A stretch of DNA of 64,000 bases, taken from positions 337,117-401,116 of the forward strand of contig JADBKJ010000020.1 in assembly GCA_014896455.1 (NCBI GenBank), read 5' to 3'. Below are positions 19,685 to 29,412 of the stretch, one piece after another; positions within the stretch are counted from its first letter, which is position 1, and every line of letters begins with the position of its first letter. Origin of the DNA: Thermoanaerobacter sp. (GTDB lineage Bacteria; Bacillota; Thermoanaerobacteria; Thermoanaerobacterales; Thermoanaerobacteraceae). The position numbers and the translations under genes were made by a program. The notes below the pieces were generated by a model. It saw nothing but the letters and a program-made list of their open reading frames with translations, was not told the DNA's origin and did not search any database.

Positions 19685-20428
19685 TTACATAACCATTCCT
19701 CCGTCAACATTTATTACTTGCCCGGTAATGTAATCTGAAGCGGGACTCGCCAAAAAAGCAACTAATTCAGCTACATCCTCCGGTTTTCCAGCTCTTTTCA
19801 AAGGAATGCTCTTTAACATATTTTCTTTTATTTCATCTTTTAACACACTTGTCATATCCGTTTCAATGAAGCCGGGAGCTACAGCATTTACTGTTATTCC
19901 CCGATTTGCTAACTCTTTTGCAACAGATTTAGTAAGTCCTATCACTCCTGCTTTAGAAGCAGCATAGTTAGCTTGACCTGCATTTCCCATTATTCCCACA
20001 ACTGATGTAATATTTATTATTTTCCCTTTTCTCTTTTTTATCATATACTTTGATGCAAATTTTATTACATTAAATGTACCTTTTAAATTTACATCTATTA
20101 CTTGGTCCCACTCGCTTTCATCCATCTTCAAAATTAAATTGTCCTTTGTAATTCCCGCATTATTTACTACAACATCTATACTACCAAATTCTTCTACAAT
20201 TTTATCTATCGCTTTTTCAACCTCATCGTATTTAGAGACGTCACATTTGACAGCCATTGCCTCTACTCCATACTCTTTTGCTTCTTTTACAACCTCTTCA
20301 GCACTTTTATCACTTTTCGAATAGTTGACAACAATATTAAATCCATCCTTTGCCAAGCGTAAAGCAATAGCACGTCCTATTCCTCTTGACCCACCTGTTA
20401 TAAAAGCAGTTTTTCTTTCAGTTTCCAT
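19685..20428 (-). CDS. fabG: 3-oxoacyl-ACP reductase
   Basis: FabG reduces 3-oxoacyl-ACP with NADPH. This 247-residue short-chain dehydrogenase shows the cofactor site [10 protein letters not shown] (about 10-19), NNAGIT, and the catalytic S-Y-K set in [22 protein letters not shown] (cited as ITSVVG and NYAASKAG). The C-terminal [12 protein letters not shown] is typical. It lies 2 bases after fabD, so the two are tightly coupled. Confidence 0.96.
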   Translation of the reverse strand: METERKTAFITGGSRGIGRAIALRLAKDGFNIVVNYSKSDKSAEEVVKEAKEYGVEAMAVKCDVSKYDEVEKAIDKIVEEFGSIDVVVNNAGITKDNLILKMDESEWDQVIDVNLKGTFNVIKFASKYMIKKRKGKIINITSVVGIMGNAGQANYAASKAGVIGLTKSVAKELANRGITVNAVAPGFIETDMTSVLKDEIKENMLKSIPLKRAGKPEDVAELVAFLASPASDYITGQVINVDGGMVM

Positions 20429-20430
20429 AC

Positions 20431-21360
20431 TTATACCCCCAAAGCAGAGAGAGTCTTTAAAAGGGACTCCTCATCTTCAAAATTATAAGCATTTTTGGTT
20501 TTGTCAATCTTTTTAACAAAACCTGTAAGAGTCTTTCCTGGGCCTATCTCAACAAAAGTATCTACACCATCTTCAATCATTCTTTTTACAGATTGTTCCC
20601 ATAGCACAGGATGACTCACCTGTTTTATGAGCAGGTCTTTCACTTGGTCTTTAGACGCATAATCAGCGGTTACATTTGATACTACGGGAATTTTTAAATC
20701 CTTTATTTCTACTTTTTCTAAGTCCCTCTCTAAGAGTTCTCCTGCTTTTTTTAACATGCTGCAGTGGAAAGGTGCGCTGACTGCTAATACCACCGCTCTT
20801 TTTGCACCTTTTTCTTTGGCTATCTCGACAGCTTTTTCCACAGCTTTTACTTCTCCAGATATAACTAATTGACCAGGACAGTTGTAATTAGCAGGTTCTA
20901 CTATTCCAACTTGTGATACAGTACGGCAAATCTCTTCTACTACTTCATTTTCAAGTCCCAGTATTGCTGCCATAGTACCCACTCCTTGGGGTACTACTTC
21001 TTGCATATACTTTCCTCTGTTTTTCACTAAACGAACCGCATCTTCAAAATCTAAAGCTTCAGCCAATACTAAAGAGGAATACTCTCCTAAGCTCAATCCT
21101 GCAGTAACCTCAGCATTTATTCCTCTCTTTTGCAAAACCTTTGTTAAAGCAACAGAAACCGTTAAAATGGCCGGCTGGGTATTTTCTGTTTTCATAAGTT
21201 CTTCTTCTGGTCCCTTAAAACAAAGTCCAGATATACTAAACCCTAAAGCTTCATCTGCTCTTTCAAAAATTTCTCTTGCCTCTTGGTATTTTTGGTATAT
21301 TTCTTTGCCCATTCCAGCATATTGGGCACCTTGCCCGGGATAAATAAAAGCTACTTTCAT
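20431..21360 (-). CDS. fabD: Malonyl-CoA:ACP transacylase
   Basis: FabD moves malonyl groups from CoA to ACP. The 309 residues show the N-terminal [16 protein letters not shown], the nucleophile serine in [10 protein letters not shown] (about S91), and the histidine in SAPFHCSML (about H198). Start ATG lies a few bases after fabK. It forms part of the fapR-plsX-fabH-K-D-G-acpP-fabF cluster. Confidence 0.96.
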   Translation of the reverse strand: MKVAFIYPGQGAQYAGMGKEIYQKYQEAREIFERADEALGFSISGLCFKGPEEELMKTENTQPAILTVSVALTKVLQKRGINAEVTAGLSLGEYSSLVLAEALDFEDAVRLVKNRGKYMQEVVPQGVGTMAAILGLENEVVEEICRTVSQVGIVEPANYNCPGQLVISGEVKAVEKAVEIAKEKGAKRAVVLAVSAPFHCSMLKKAGELLERDLEKVEIKDLKIPVVSNVTADYASKDQVKDLLIKQVSHPVLWEQSVKRMIEDGVDTFVEIGPGKTLTGFVKKIDKTKNAYNFEDEESLLKTLSALGV

Positions 21361-21364
21361 TTTT

Positions 21365-22306
21365 TCACCTCATTTTATTCAAATTGTCAATTACTTCCTC
21401 AGCTTGTTTCATTATGTCCTCTATTATCTCTTTTACAGGTTTAATATCATTTATAAGTCCTGCAATTTGACCTGCCATCACAGAACCATATTCTATATCA
21501 CCGTCTACTACCGCCGCTCTTAATTTTCCTTCCCCTAATTTTTCTAATTGTTCCTTAGGAGCACCCATTTGCTCTAACTTTTCAAATTCTCTTGTCAGTT
21601 TGTTTTTTAATGACCTGACGGGATGACCTGTGCTTCTTCCTGTAACAACGGCATCCCTGTCTTTTGCCTTTAAAATATATTCTTTGTAACGAGGATGAGC
21701 AGTACATTCAGTAGAGCATACAAACCGAGTTCCCATTTGAATGCCTGAAGCTCCTAAGCAAAATGCAGCTGCAAAACCCCGTCCATCAGCAATTCCTCCT
21801 GCAGCGATGACTGGAATTTTAACAGCATCTACTACTTGAGGTACTAATGCCAAAGTCGTTAGTTCTCCAATATGACCTCCCGATTCTGTTCCTTCAGCAA
21901 TAACAGCATCCACACCAATGTCCTCCATTCTTTTTGCTAATGCTACTGAAGGCACAACAGGAATAACTTTAATACCCCGTTCTTTAAGTCTTTGTATGTA
22001 CTTACCTGGATTACCTGCTCCAGTGGTTATGACATCTACTTTTTCTTCTAAAATAACCTCCATAACTTCATCAACAAAAGGAGACAAAAGCATTACATTG
22101 ACGCCAAAAGGTTTATCAGTAAGTTCTCTTGCCTTCCGTATCTGTTCCCTTACAAAACTAGCTGGTGCATTACCTGCTCCTATTATTCCTAAACCTCCTG
22201 CATTTGACACGGCAGCAGCTAGTTCTGCAGTTGCGACCCATGCCATTCCACCCTGAAATATTGGATATTTTATGTTGAGCATTTCTACTATTTTAGTTTT
22301 AAACAT
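21365..22306 (-). CDS. fabK: Enoyl-ACP reductase II (FMN-dependent)
   Basis: FabK completes each elongation cycle by reducing enoyl-ACP with NAD(P)H and FMN. It belongs to the nitronate monooxygenase-like TIM barrels: [20 protein letters not shown] (about 15-34), [15 protein letters not shown] and [11 protein letters not shown]. This is the triclosan-tolerant type of reductase; no fabI is seen in this cluster. A GTG at 22315 opens the frame, but it overlaps the site AAGGGGTG serving the ATG at 22304-22306, giving 313 residues. Confidence 0.94.
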   Translation of the reverse strand: MFKTKIVEMLNIKYPIFQGGMAWVATAELAAAVSNAGGLGIIGAGNAPASFVREQIRKARELTDKPFGVNVMLLSPFVDEVMEVILEEKVDVITTGAGNPGKYIQRLKERGIKVIPVVPSVALAKRMEDIGVDAVIAEGTESGGHIGELTTLALVPQVVDAVKIPVIAAGGIADGRGFAAAFCLGASGIQMGTRFVCSTECTAHPRYKEYILKAKDRDAVVTGRSTGHPVRSLKNKLTREFEKLEQMGAPKEQLEKLGEGKLRAAVVDGDIEYGSVMAGQIAGLINDIKPVKEIIEDIMKQAEEVIDNLNKMR

Positions 22307-22318
22307 ATTTTTCACCCC

Positions 22319-23314
22319 TTACTTGCTCCATCTTATAACACTTGATGCCCAAGTCAAACCTGCACCAAAAGCGACAGTTAGTATGACATCGCCTTTTTTT
22401 ATCAGTCCTTTTCTATAGGCTTCATCTAAGGCTATAGCAACAGAGGCAGCAGAGGTATTACCATATTTATCAAGATTTATATAAACCTTATCATTGCTAA
22501 GTTTTAACCTCTTCCTCGCCGCTTCAATTATTCTTGTGTTTGCTTGGTGAGGTATAAGCATATCTATGTCTTCCGGTTTTAAACCACATCTGTTTAAAGC
22601 CTCAATAGTAGCACTATCCATTACTTTTACTGCAAATTTAAATACTTCGTGCCCTTCCATAAAAATAGTATGTAAATTCTTTTTTACAGTCTCTTCGCTG
22701 GCCGGCATTCTAGAACCACCTGCTGGCATGTACAAGTGTCTCCCACCAGTGCCATCAGCTCCTAAATAAGAACTCAGTATTCCATATCCGCTTTCAACTC
22801 TTCCCACAACTACTGCCCCTGCTCCATCTCCAAAGAGAACACAAGTGTTTCTATCCTTCCAATTTATTATTTTAGACAAAGTTTCTGCTCCAATAACCAA
22901 TATTTTGTTATATATACCAGTCTCTATAAATTGCTGAGCGATAGCAAGTCCATATATAAATCCTGAACATCCGGCGGAGATATCAAAAGCAGCAGCGTTG
23001 GCTGCACCTAAATTAGCTTGAACTATGCAAGCAGTAGATGGGAAATTCATATCAGGTGTAACAGTTGCGACAATAATCACGTCAATTTCTGAAGGGTCAA
23101 CTTTAGCATTTTCCAAGGCCTTCTTTGCGGCTTCAGTAGCCAAGTCAGAAGTAGCTTGTGAAGGATCTGCAATACGCCTTTCTTTAATTCCTGTCCTTGT
23201 AGTAATCCATTCATCAGAAGTATCCACCATTTTTTCTAAATCAAAATTAGTAAGAACTTTTTCGGGAACATAACTTCCTGTACCTAAAATTCCTGCAGCA
23301 ATCTTTTCACACAC
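22319..23314 (-). CDS. fabH: Beta-ketoacyl-ACP synthase III
   Basis: FabH starts fatty-acid synthesis by condensing acyl-CoA with malonyl-ACP. The active cysteine lies in [14 protein letters not shown] (about C114), the histidine in [10 protein letters not shown] (about H255), and an asparagine in [10 protein letters not shown]. It is 331 residues long. It begins with GTG about 10 bases after GGGAG and overlaps the 3' end of plsX by 8 bases. Confidence 0.95.
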   Translation of the reverse strand: MCEKIAAGILGTGSYVPEKVLTNFDLEKMVDTSDEWITTRTGIKERRIADPSQATSDLATEAAKKALENAKVDPSEIDVIIVATVTPDMNFPSTACIVQANLGAANAAAFDISAGCSGFIYGLAIAQQFIETGIYNKILVIGAETLSKIINWKDRNTCVLFGDGAGAVVVGRVESGYGILSSYLGADGTGGRHLYMPAGGSRMPASEETVKKNLHTIFMEGHEVFKFAVKVMDSATIEALNRCGLKPEDIDMLIPHQANTRIIEAARKRLKLSNDKVYINLDKYGNTSAASVAIALDEAYRKGLIKKGDVILTVAFGAGLTWASSVIRWSK

Positions 23315-24305
23315 TTAACTCATCTCCCATTGACTCAATTTCTTCTTTTATGTGATTTAAGACATCATTATCTACAAAATTCTTAGCTTGTTTTATCGCA
23401 TTAAAAATAGCTTTTGCTTTTGAGTTGCCATGGGCTTTTATGACTGGCTTTTTAATTCCTAAAAGAGGGGCTCCTCCGTATTCAGTGTAATCCATTTTTT
23501 TAGTTATTCTTTTTAATCCACCCATTATCAAAAGAGCACCCAGTTTAGTAAAAATATTCCGTTTCAACTCTTCCTTTAAAAGTTGAGAAATCACAGAAGC
23601 AATTCCTTCCATAGACTTTAGTATCGCATTTCCCACAAATCCATCGCAGACTACAACTTCACAGACGCCGTAAGGTATATCTCTTCCTTCCACATTTCCA
23701 ATAAAATTTAGTTTTGATTTTTTAAGTTCTTCAAAAGCCTTTTTTACTACTTCATTTCCTTTTTCCTCTTCTGCTCCTATATTAAAAAGCCCCACTCTTG
23801 GTCTTTCTATCTCAAACATTTTTTGAGCATAGACATGTCCCATGACAGCAAATTGCACCAAATTTTGAGCATCACAATTAGTATTAGAACCTGCATCTAA
23901 TAACACGGTAGCCCCATTTAAAGTAGGAAGTATTGGTGCCAAAGCTGGTCTGTCGATTCCCTTAATGCGCCCTAAAGTAAGCAATGCTCCTGCCATGAGA
24001 GCTCCTGTATTGCCAGCTGACAAAAAAGCATCCACTTCTTCCTTTTTAAGAAGTTCTAAACCCACTACCATTGAAGAATATTTTTTCTTTCTAACAGCCG
24101 TAACAGGTGCTTCATCATTTTCAATAACTTCTGAAGCAAAAACAAGCTTAAGCCTTTTCTCCTTTCCTTGGAGCCCGCGTAAAACTTCTTCTTTCCCAAT
24201 GAGGACAATTTCTACATCTTGAAAATGCTTTAGTGCCTCTAAGCTGCCTTTAATTATTTCCTCTGGAGCATGGTCACCACCCATAGCATCAATTGCTAAC
24301 CTCAA
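23307..24305 (-). CDS. plsX: Phosphate acyltransferase PlsX
   Basis: PlsX makes acyl-phosphate from acyl-ACP and feeds PlsY for phosphatidic acid synthesis. The N terminus reads [16 protein letters not shown], the family signature, and [15 protein letters not shown] and [10 protein letters not shown] follow. The frame opens at a GTG (24314), but AAAGGAG is correctly spaced (8 bases) for the TTG at 24303-24305, giving 332 residues beginning M-R-L-A. It overlaps the fapR end by 17 bases and the fabH start by 8. Confidence 0.95.
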   Translation of the reverse strand: MRLAIDAMGGDHAPEEIIKGSLEALKHFQDVEIVLIGKEEVLRGLQGKEKRLKLVFASEVIENDEAPVTAVRKKKYSSMVVGLELLKKEEVDAFLSAGNTGALMAGALLTLGRIKGIDRPALAPILPTLNGATVLLDAGSNTNCDAQNLVQFAVMGHVYAQKMFEIERPRVGLFNIGAEEEKGNEVVKKAFEELKKSKLNFIGNVEGRDIPYGVCEVVVCDGFVGNAILKSMEGIASVISQLLKEELKRNIFTKLGALLIMGGLKRITKKMDYTEYGGAPLLGIKKPVIKAHGNSKAKAIFNAIKQAKNFVDNDVLNHIKEEIESMGDELSV

Positions 24306-24891
24306 CGGTGTCACTCCTTTTTTTTAGAAAATCCTCATCAATGGCCACTAAAATGAACTTTCCTCTGAATACTTCCTTATCCCTAACTTTTATCTTAACC
24401 CAAACAAAATATTTGTTTCCTCTTTGACGTATCACTTCGGCTTTCGCAACAAGTCTATCTCCTACTTTAACAGGAAACTTGTATTTTATGTTTGCAACTC
24501 CAATTAAAGCAGCAGAGGCATCAATCAAAGACATAGCTAAAGACTCAGCCTGAGAATAAATGTATTGCCCTTTTACAATTTTTGTCTTGACAAAAACCAT
24601 ATCCTCTGTAGGTTCAAAAATCGAAATACCCCTTTTACCTAATTCTAAGTCTATTAATTCTCCAACTACTTCAGTGCCTGTAATAGTTCTCACTTTTTGA
24701 TAATTTTCTTCTGCAACACTTTTTATACGCTCTCTAACTTCAGGGATTCCCAATTCCATCCTGTCAAGTCTTATAGTTTGTACACTTACTCCAAACATTT
24801 CTGCTAACTCGTCATCAGTGTAAAAGGGATTAGTATTTATTTTTTCTTTTAAAAGTTTTTGCCTTTCTACTTTACTCATGCGCACAGCCAT
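24289..24891 (-). CDS. fapR: Fatty acid and phospholipid synthesis repressor FapR
   Basis: FapR represses lipid-synthesis genes and is released by malonyl-CoA. The 200 residues show a DeoR-like HTH (about 20-45; [18 protein letters not shown]) and a C-terminal hot-dog domain that would bind malonyl-CoA (about 100-190). It is the first gene of the fab operon, so autoregulation is likely. I could not find a convincing copy of the known FapR operator inverted repeat in the 70 bases upstream, so that remains open. Its ATG has no strong Shine-Dalgarno; AGCTGG is the nearest purine patch. Confidence 0.93.
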   Translation of the reverse strand: MAVRMSKVERQKLLKEKINTNPFYTDDELAEMFGVSVQTIRLDRMELGIPEVRERIKSVAEENYQKVRTITGTEVVGELIDLELGKRGISIFEPTEDMVFVKTKIVKGQYIYSQAESLAMSLIDASAALIGVANIKYKFPVKVGDRLVAKAEVIRQRGNKYFVWVKIKVRDKEVFRGKFILVAIDEDFLKKRSDTVEVSN

Positions 24892-24934
24892 ATTACCAGC
24901 TCCAGATATTAGTTGTTTTTATGACCTACCCAAA

Positions 24935-24963
24935 ATTATAAATTATTTTTTTTGTAAAATCAA
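24935..24963 (-). promoter_or_regulatory. Promoter of the fapR-plsX-fab operon
   Basis: On the minus strand, TTGATT (24958-24963) and TATAAT (24935-24940) are 17 bases apart. The -35 box sits at the foot of the rpmF terminator hairpin, so the terminator and the promoter are packed together. Confidence 0.65.
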
Positions 24964-25011
24964 CTAAAAAAAGTAGTAATAGGTCTTTTCCTATTACTAC
25001 TTTTTTTAGTT
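24962..25011 (-). terminator. Strong terminator after yceD-rpmF
   Basis: A perfect 22-bp inverted repeat (24962-24983 with 24990-25011) with a 6-base loop ends in a run of seven U on the minus strand. It lies 11 bases past rpmF and is the longest perfect hairpin in the window. The repeat is symmetrical enough to work in either direction. Confidence 0.9.
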
Positions 25012-25022
25012 TTATTTTGGTG

Positions 25023-25205
25023 TTACTCTTCTACTTTTATTACCTCTCTATCTTTGTAATAGCCGCAGTTGGGACATACTCTATGAGGTAGTTTAGGCTC
25101 ATGACATCTTGGACACAAAACGTAAGCCGGTACAGCTATTTTATAACTATTATTCCTTCTAGTATCTCTTCTCGCCTTTGATGTCCTCCTCTTTGGAACT
25201 GGCAT
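25023..25205 (-). CDS. rpmF: Ribosomal protein L32
   Basis: A 60-residue L32. The start AVPKRRTSKARRDTRR-like segment reads PVPKRRTSKARRDTRRNN here, and a zinc ribbon follows with CPRC and CPNC pairs (about 32-48), so this is the zinc-binding form. ATG follows GGAGGTG. It is cotranscribed with yceD, the usual partner. Confidence 0.97.
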   Translation of the reverse strand: MPVPKRRTSKARRDTRRNNSYKIAVPAYVLCPRCHEPKLPHRVCPNCGYYKDREVIKVEE

Positions 25206-25222
25206 CTTAACACCTCCTACAT

Positions 25223-25708
25223 CTATTGCAGTAGTTTAGAAAGGACGGTAAGCCGCGGATCAATATCTTCCCGCTTGCAGCTACAGGTTTGGTAGTTTAA
25301 ATTAGTACCGCAAACAGGACACAAGCCTTTGCAATTTTCTTTGCATAAAAATTTCATTGGCAACGACAATATCACAAAATGAACTACAAAAGTAGTTAAA
25401 TCAAAATTTTCATAAAAGCTATCATCTACTTCTTCATCTACTGACTCCTCTACATATTCCCGTGATTTAAGGTCTAAATTATAAATAAACTCATCCAAAC
25501 ATCTGTCGCACACGGCATTTATACTACCTGTGATATCAAGTTCTGCCAAAAGCCCTTCTTTCTGCGCGGTAATAGTACCTTTTACATGTAGAGGAGCTGC
25601 AATTTTGTATTCTTCCCCTTTAAATTCAATGCTCTCTATGTCCTCTACATAGTCTATATTTATGCTGCGGCCAAGCTGTCCTTTGATTTTTAATAGATCG
25701 ATTTTCAT
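25223..25708 (-). CDS. yceD: YceD/DUF177 family protein
   Basis: A 161-residue DUF177 protein. The family is encoded before rpmF throughout bacteria and is associated with 23S rRNA accumulation in plants and with ribosome assembly; its mechanism is unclear. Two cysteine pairs are visible, CDRC (about 85) and CPVC...CSC near the C terminus, suggesting a metal site. It is first in the yceD-rpmF pair behind a consensus promoter. Confidence 0.88.
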   Translation of the reverse strand: MKIDLLKIKGQLGRSINIDYVEDIESIEFKGEEYKIAAPLHVKGTITAQKEGLLAELDITGSINAVCDRCLDEFIYNLDLKSREYVEESVDEEVDDSFYENFDLTTFVVHFVILSLPMKFLCKENCKGLCPVCGTNLNYQTCSCKREDIDPRLTVLSKLLQ

Positions 25709-25744
25709 TTTTCTTCACACACCTTAAAATAATTGACATCACCT

Positions 25745-25773
25745 ATTATACTAACCCCACAACCCGTTGTCAA
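25745..25773 (-). promoter_or_regulatory. Consensus sigma-A promoter of yceD-rpmF
   Basis: On the minus strand, TTGACA (25768-25773), a 17-base spacer and TATAAT (25745-25750) form a perfect consensus. The predicted transcript starts about 30 bases before yceD. Confidence 0.85.
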
Positions 25774-25779
25774 GATTAT

Positions 25780-26985
25780 CTACTTTAAACCCCTTACCAA
25801 TTTTTCAGTATCTTTAGCTATCATATATTCTTCATTTGTAGGAATAACCATAACTTTAACTTTTGAATCTTCTGTAGATATAATTTCCTCTTTTCCTCTC
25901 ACATTATTTTTCGCTTTGTCCAGTTTAAAGCCTAAAAACTCTAGATCCTCTAAAATAAACTCTCTCATTTCTGGTCCATTCTCTCCAACTCCAGCTGTAA
26001 ATACAATTACATCAACACCACCCATAGCAGCTACATAAGAACCTATTGTCTTTTTCACCCTATAAGCGAAAACTTTTAAAGCCAACATAGCCCTTTTATG
26101 CCCTTCTTTAAAAGCTGCATTTTCTATATCTCTAAAGTCATTACTTATTCCTGAAATTCCGTATACACCTGATTTTTTATTGAGTATATCTATAACTTGT
26201 TCTGCAGTCAATCCTTCTTTTTCCATTAAGAAAGTTATAATTGAAGGATCAACATTTCCGGACCTTGTACCCATAGCCAGCCCTTCTAATGGTGTAAATC
26301 CCATGCTTGTATCTATTGACTTACCGCCTTTAACCGCAGCAATGCTAGAACCATTTCCTAAATGGCAAGTAATGATTCTCAACTCTTCAATAGGCTTATT
26401 TAATATTTCAGCAGCTCTTAAAGATACATATCTATGAGAAGTCCCATGGAATCCATATCTTCTTATTCTGTATTTTTCGTAGTATTCATAAGGAATGGGA
26501 TAAATATATGCATAATCTGGCATTGTTTGATGGAAAGCCGTATCAAAAACTGCTGCCATCGGTACCCCTGGCATTATCTGCTGACAAGCTTTTATCCCCT
26601 CAATATTAGCAGGATTGTGCAAAGGCGCAAGGTCAATACATGCTTCTAATTTTTTGATTACCTCATCGTCAATCAATACGGAATCAGTAAAAAACTCCCC
26701 CCCGTGTACAACTCTATGTCCTACTGCATCTATTTCTTTCATATCTTTTAAAATTCCGATTTCTTTATCTACTAAAGCCTCTAAAACAATTTGTATAGCT
26801 TCTTTATGATTTTTCATATCTTTTTGTATTTTTATTTTATCTTTGCCCTCTACTTGATGAGTTAAAAGAGAATCATTGATACCTATCCTTTCCGCCAATC
26901 CTTTCGCTAGCACTTTCCCATTATCCATATCTAACAATTGATACTTTAATGACGAGCTTCCACAGTTCATGACTAAAATTTTCAT
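25780..26985 (-). CDS. ackA: Acetate kinase
   Basis: AckA converts acetyl phosphate and ADP to acetate and ATP, the substrate-level phosphorylation step of acetogenic fermentation. The 401-residue ASKHA-fold protein has [17 protein letters not shown] at the start, [21 protein letters not shown] (about 207) and [10 protein letters not shown] (about 325). It lies 19 bases after pta in one operon and ends 7 bases before the yceD promoter. Confidence 0.97.
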   Translation of the reverse strand: MKILVMNCGSSSLKYQLLDMDNGKVLAKGLAERIGINDSLLTHQVEGKDKIKIQKDMKNHKEAIQIVLEALVDKEIGILKDMKEIDAVGHRVVHGGEFFTDSVLIDDEVIKKLEACIDLAPLHNPANIEGIKACQQIMPGVPMAAVFDTAFHQTMPDYAYIYPIPYEYYEKYRIRRYGFHGTSHRYVSLRAAEILNKPIEELRIITCHLGNGSSIAAVKGGKSIDTSMGFTPLEGLAMGTRSGNVDPSIITFLMEKEGLTAEQVIDILNKKSGVYGISGISNDFRDIENAAFKEGHKRAMLALKVFAYRVKKTIGSYVAAMGGVDVIVFTAGVGENGPEMREFILEDLEFLGFKLDKAKNNVRGKEEIISTEDSKVKVMVIPTNEEYMIAKDTEKLVRGLK

Positions 26986-27004
26986 AATCGCTGCCTCCTT
27001 AAAG

Positions 27005-28003
27005 TTAATTTTTCACCCCTTGAGCTTGTACACAAGTTATTGCCATAACATTAACAATATCTTCTACACTACAACCTCTTGACAAGTCATTGATAGGTTT
27101 AGCAAGACCTTGAGAAATTGGTCCGATAGCATTAGCTTTAGCAAGTCTTTGCACTAGCTTATATCCAATGTTTCCCGCTTGCAAATCTGGGAAAATAAGA
27201 ACATTTGCATTTCCTGCTACAGGACTTCCTGGAGCCTTTAACTCTCCTACTTCTTTGACAATCGCAGCATCTAATTGAAGCTCACCATCAATTAGTAAAT
27301 CAGGTGCCAATTCTTTTGCGATTTTTGTTGCATTTTTCACCTTATCTACTAATTCATGGTTTGCACTCCCTTTGGTAGAAAATGACAGCATGGCGATTCT
27401 AGGCTCAATTTCAGCGAGGACTTTTGCAGTATGGGCAGAAGCTATAGCAATTGCCGCTAATTCCTCTTCATTAGGGTTGGGATTTATTGCGCAATCAGCA
27501 AAAACAAATACTCCATCGCTTCCATAAGTACAATTAGGTACCTCCATTATAAAGGCGCTGGATACTACTTTGACACCTGCAGCAGTTTTTACAATTTGAA
27601 AAGCTGGTCTGAAAACATCAGCAGTAGCGTGAATCGCCCCAGATACCATACCATCAACATCGTCTAATTTGACCATCATGCACCCATAGTACATAGGGTC
27701 CTTCATAATTTGATATGCCTGCTCTTCTGTAACTCCTTTGTTTTTTCTCAATTTATAATATTCTTCAGCATATTTTTGTAAAAGAGGCGACTTTTCAGGG
27801 TCTATAATTTCTGCTTTCGAGATATCCAATCCCCTTGCTTTTTCTTTTATCTCTTTTTCCTCCCCCAATAAAACCACATCAGCGATCCCTTCTTTAATAA
27901 CCTTTTCAGCAGCTTTTAAAGTCCGTGCTTCACTTCCCTCAGGAAGCACAATCCTTTTTTTATTAGCTTTAGCTTTTTGTATGATATTATCCATTACTGC
28001 CAT
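27005..28003 (-). CDS. pta: Phosphate acetyltransferase
   Basis: Pta converts acetyl-CoA and phosphate to acetyl phosphate, which AckA uses next. The 332-residue protein is the short single-domain form: [17 protein letters not shown] at the start, [18 protein letters not shown] in the middle and [20 protein letters not shown] near the end. ATG follows GGGAGATTGTAA; an ATG three codons later is possible but poorly spaced. It leads the pta-ackA operon. Confidence 0.96.
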   Translation of the reverse strand: MAVMDNIIQKAKANKKRIVLPEGSEARTLKAAEKVIKEGIADVVLLGEEKEIKEKARGLDISKAEIIDPEKSPLLQKYAEEYYKLRKNKGVTEEQAYQIMKDPMYYGCMMVKLDDVDGMVSGAIHATADVFRPAFQIVKTAAGVKVVSSAFIMEVPNCTYGSDGVFVFADCAINPNPNEEELAAIAIASAHTAKVLAEIEPRIAMLSFSTKGSANHELVDKVKNATKIAKELAPDLLIDGELQLDAAIVKEVGELKAPGSPVAGNANVLIFPDLQAGNIGYKLVQRLAKANAIGPISQGLAKPINDLSRGCSVEDIVNVMAITCVQAQGVKN

Positions 28004-28059
28004 TTACAATCTCCCTTCCTATTTTAATTTTAACTATAATATTGTATACACGATCTCCC

Positions 28060-28089
28060 TTTTACATTTTATCATATTTTATGTAAAAT
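28060..28089 (+). promoter_or_regulatory. Promoter of tmcAL overlapping an 8-bp inverted repeat
   Basis: TTTACA (28061-28066), 17 bases, TAAAAT (28084-28089) is a fair sigma-A promoter facing tmcAL. The same stretch is the inverted repeat TTTTACAT-N13-ATGTAAAA (28060-28088) lying between the divergent pta and tmcAL genes, so it may also be an operator. Which gene it would regulate cannot be told from the sequence. Confidence 0.5.
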
Positions 28090-28133
28090 AATAAGTAAAT
28101 CTTAAAAATTTTTTTGAAAGGATAAGAAGTTAT

Positions 28134-29339
28134 ATGGGAATTTTAGGAATTATTGTCGAATATAATCCTTTTCACAATGGTCACCTTTATCATCTGCAAA
28201 CTTCAAAAAAATTAACTAAATGCGATTATACTATAGCAGTAATGAGTGGAAATTTTGTACAAAGAGGAGAGCCAGCTATTGTAGACAAATGGAAACGAAC
28301 TCAAATGGCATTAAAAGCCGGTATAGATTTGGTAATCGAGTTACCAGTAGTTTATGCTACCTCTACAGCTGAAAATTTCGCTTATGGAGCGGTGAAACTA
28401 TTAGATTCCTTAAAAATAGTAGATTGTATTTCCTTTGGGAGTGAAAAAAGCGATTTAAGCGAACTCACAAAAATTGCTGAAATACTTTTAGAAGAGCCAA
28501 TTTATTATAGAAAAGCATTAAAAGAATATTTAAAAAACGGCATAACCTTTGCAAAAGCACGGGAATTAGCATTACAAAAAGTTATAAATAATCATGAAAT
28601 AGAAAAGATTTTACAAACATCCAATAACATATTGGCAATAGAATACCTTAAATCTTTAAAAAAAATAGGTAGTTCTATTACACCTTTTACTATAAAGCGA
28701 AAAGGCTCTTTGTATACTGCGTTAGAACTAAAAGAAGAATTTGCCAGTGCCTCTTCTATAAGAAAGCATATTTTTGAAAAGGGACTAGAAGGTTTAGAAA
28801 AATATATACCGGACTTTACAAAAGAAATTTTGCAAAGTTCTTTTGTAAAAAAACAAGGTCCCATATCTTTAGAGGAATTTTCTAATATTTTAATTTATCT
28901 GTTGAGAAATCACATTCCTCTCAATCACATATTTGATGTCTCTGAAGGCTTAGAAAATAAAATTTACAAAGCTTCTTATAAAACTAATAATGTTGAAGAA
29001 CTTATAAAACTTGTAAAATCAAAACGATACACAGAAAGCAGAATAAGGCATATACTTATTCATCTATTACTTAATATAGATAAACAAATTTTTAAAGAAT
29101 TTGATGGCCCTAATTATATAAGGGTTTTGGGTTTTAATGAAAAGGGCAAAGAAATGCTAAGAGAAATAAAGAAAAAATCTCCCCTCCCTATAATTACAAA
29201 AGTATCACAATATAAAATCAAACTATCTAATACTAAAATGTTTGAAAAAGATTTATTTGCTACTGATGTCTATACTTTAGCTTATAAAAACTCCTCTATC
29301 GCCGGTTTAGACTTTATACATCCTTTAATAAAACTTTAA
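28134..29339 (+). CDS. tmcAL: tRNA(Met) cytidine acetate ligase TmcAL (YlbM)
   Basis: TmcAL forms N4-acetylcytidine at the wobble base of elongator tRNA-Met by activating acetate with ATP to acetyladenylate. The 401-residue nucleotidyltransferase-like protein starts GILGIIVEYNPFHNGHLYHL with the HxGH motif (HNGH, about 16-19), and has MSGNFVQRGEPAIVDKW and ISFGSE. It belongs to the ylb block (B. subtilis ylbM). Its position next to pta-ackA, which makes acetate, is suggestive but could be chance. Confidence 0.92.
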   Translation: MGILGIIVEYNPFHNGHLYHLQTSKKLTKCDYTIAVMSGNFVQRGEPAIVDKWKRTQMALKAGIDLVIELPVVYATSTAENFAYGAVKLLDSLKIVDCISFGSEKSDLSELTKIAEILLEEPIYYRKALKEYLKNGITFAKARELALQKVINNHEIEKILQTSNNILAIEYLKSLKKIGSSITPFTIKRKGSLYTALELKEEFASASSIRKHIFEKGLEGLEKYIPDFTKEILQSSFVKKQGPISLEEFSNILIYLLRNHIPLNHIFDVSEGLENKIYKASYKTNNVEELIKLVKSKRYTESRIRHILIHLLLNIDKQIFKEFDGPNYIRVLGFNEKGKEMLREIKKKSPLPIITKVSQYKIKLSNTKMFEKDLFATDVYTLAYKNSSIAGLDFIHPLIKL

Positions 29340-29341
29340 AT

Positions 29342-29406
29342 TCCCCACATTCATTTTTAAAGGACTTTCTAAATAATATAGTAATGATACCAAAACAAGG
29401 TGGGGA
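29342..29406 (+). promoter_or_regulatory. Inverted repeat that could hide the ylbJ ribosome binding site
   Basis: TCCCCAC (29342-29348) and GTGGGGA (29400-29406) are perfect complements separated by 51 bases. The right arm is the purine-rich ribosome site (GGTGGGGA) in front of the ylbJ TTG start. If the arms pair, initiation would be blocked. Confidence 0.35.
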
Positions 29407-29412
29407 TAAATC

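Noticed and set aside
24892..24934. FapR operator upstream of fapR
   Set aside because: No inverted repeat like the known FapR site could be found; reported as an open question, not as a feature.
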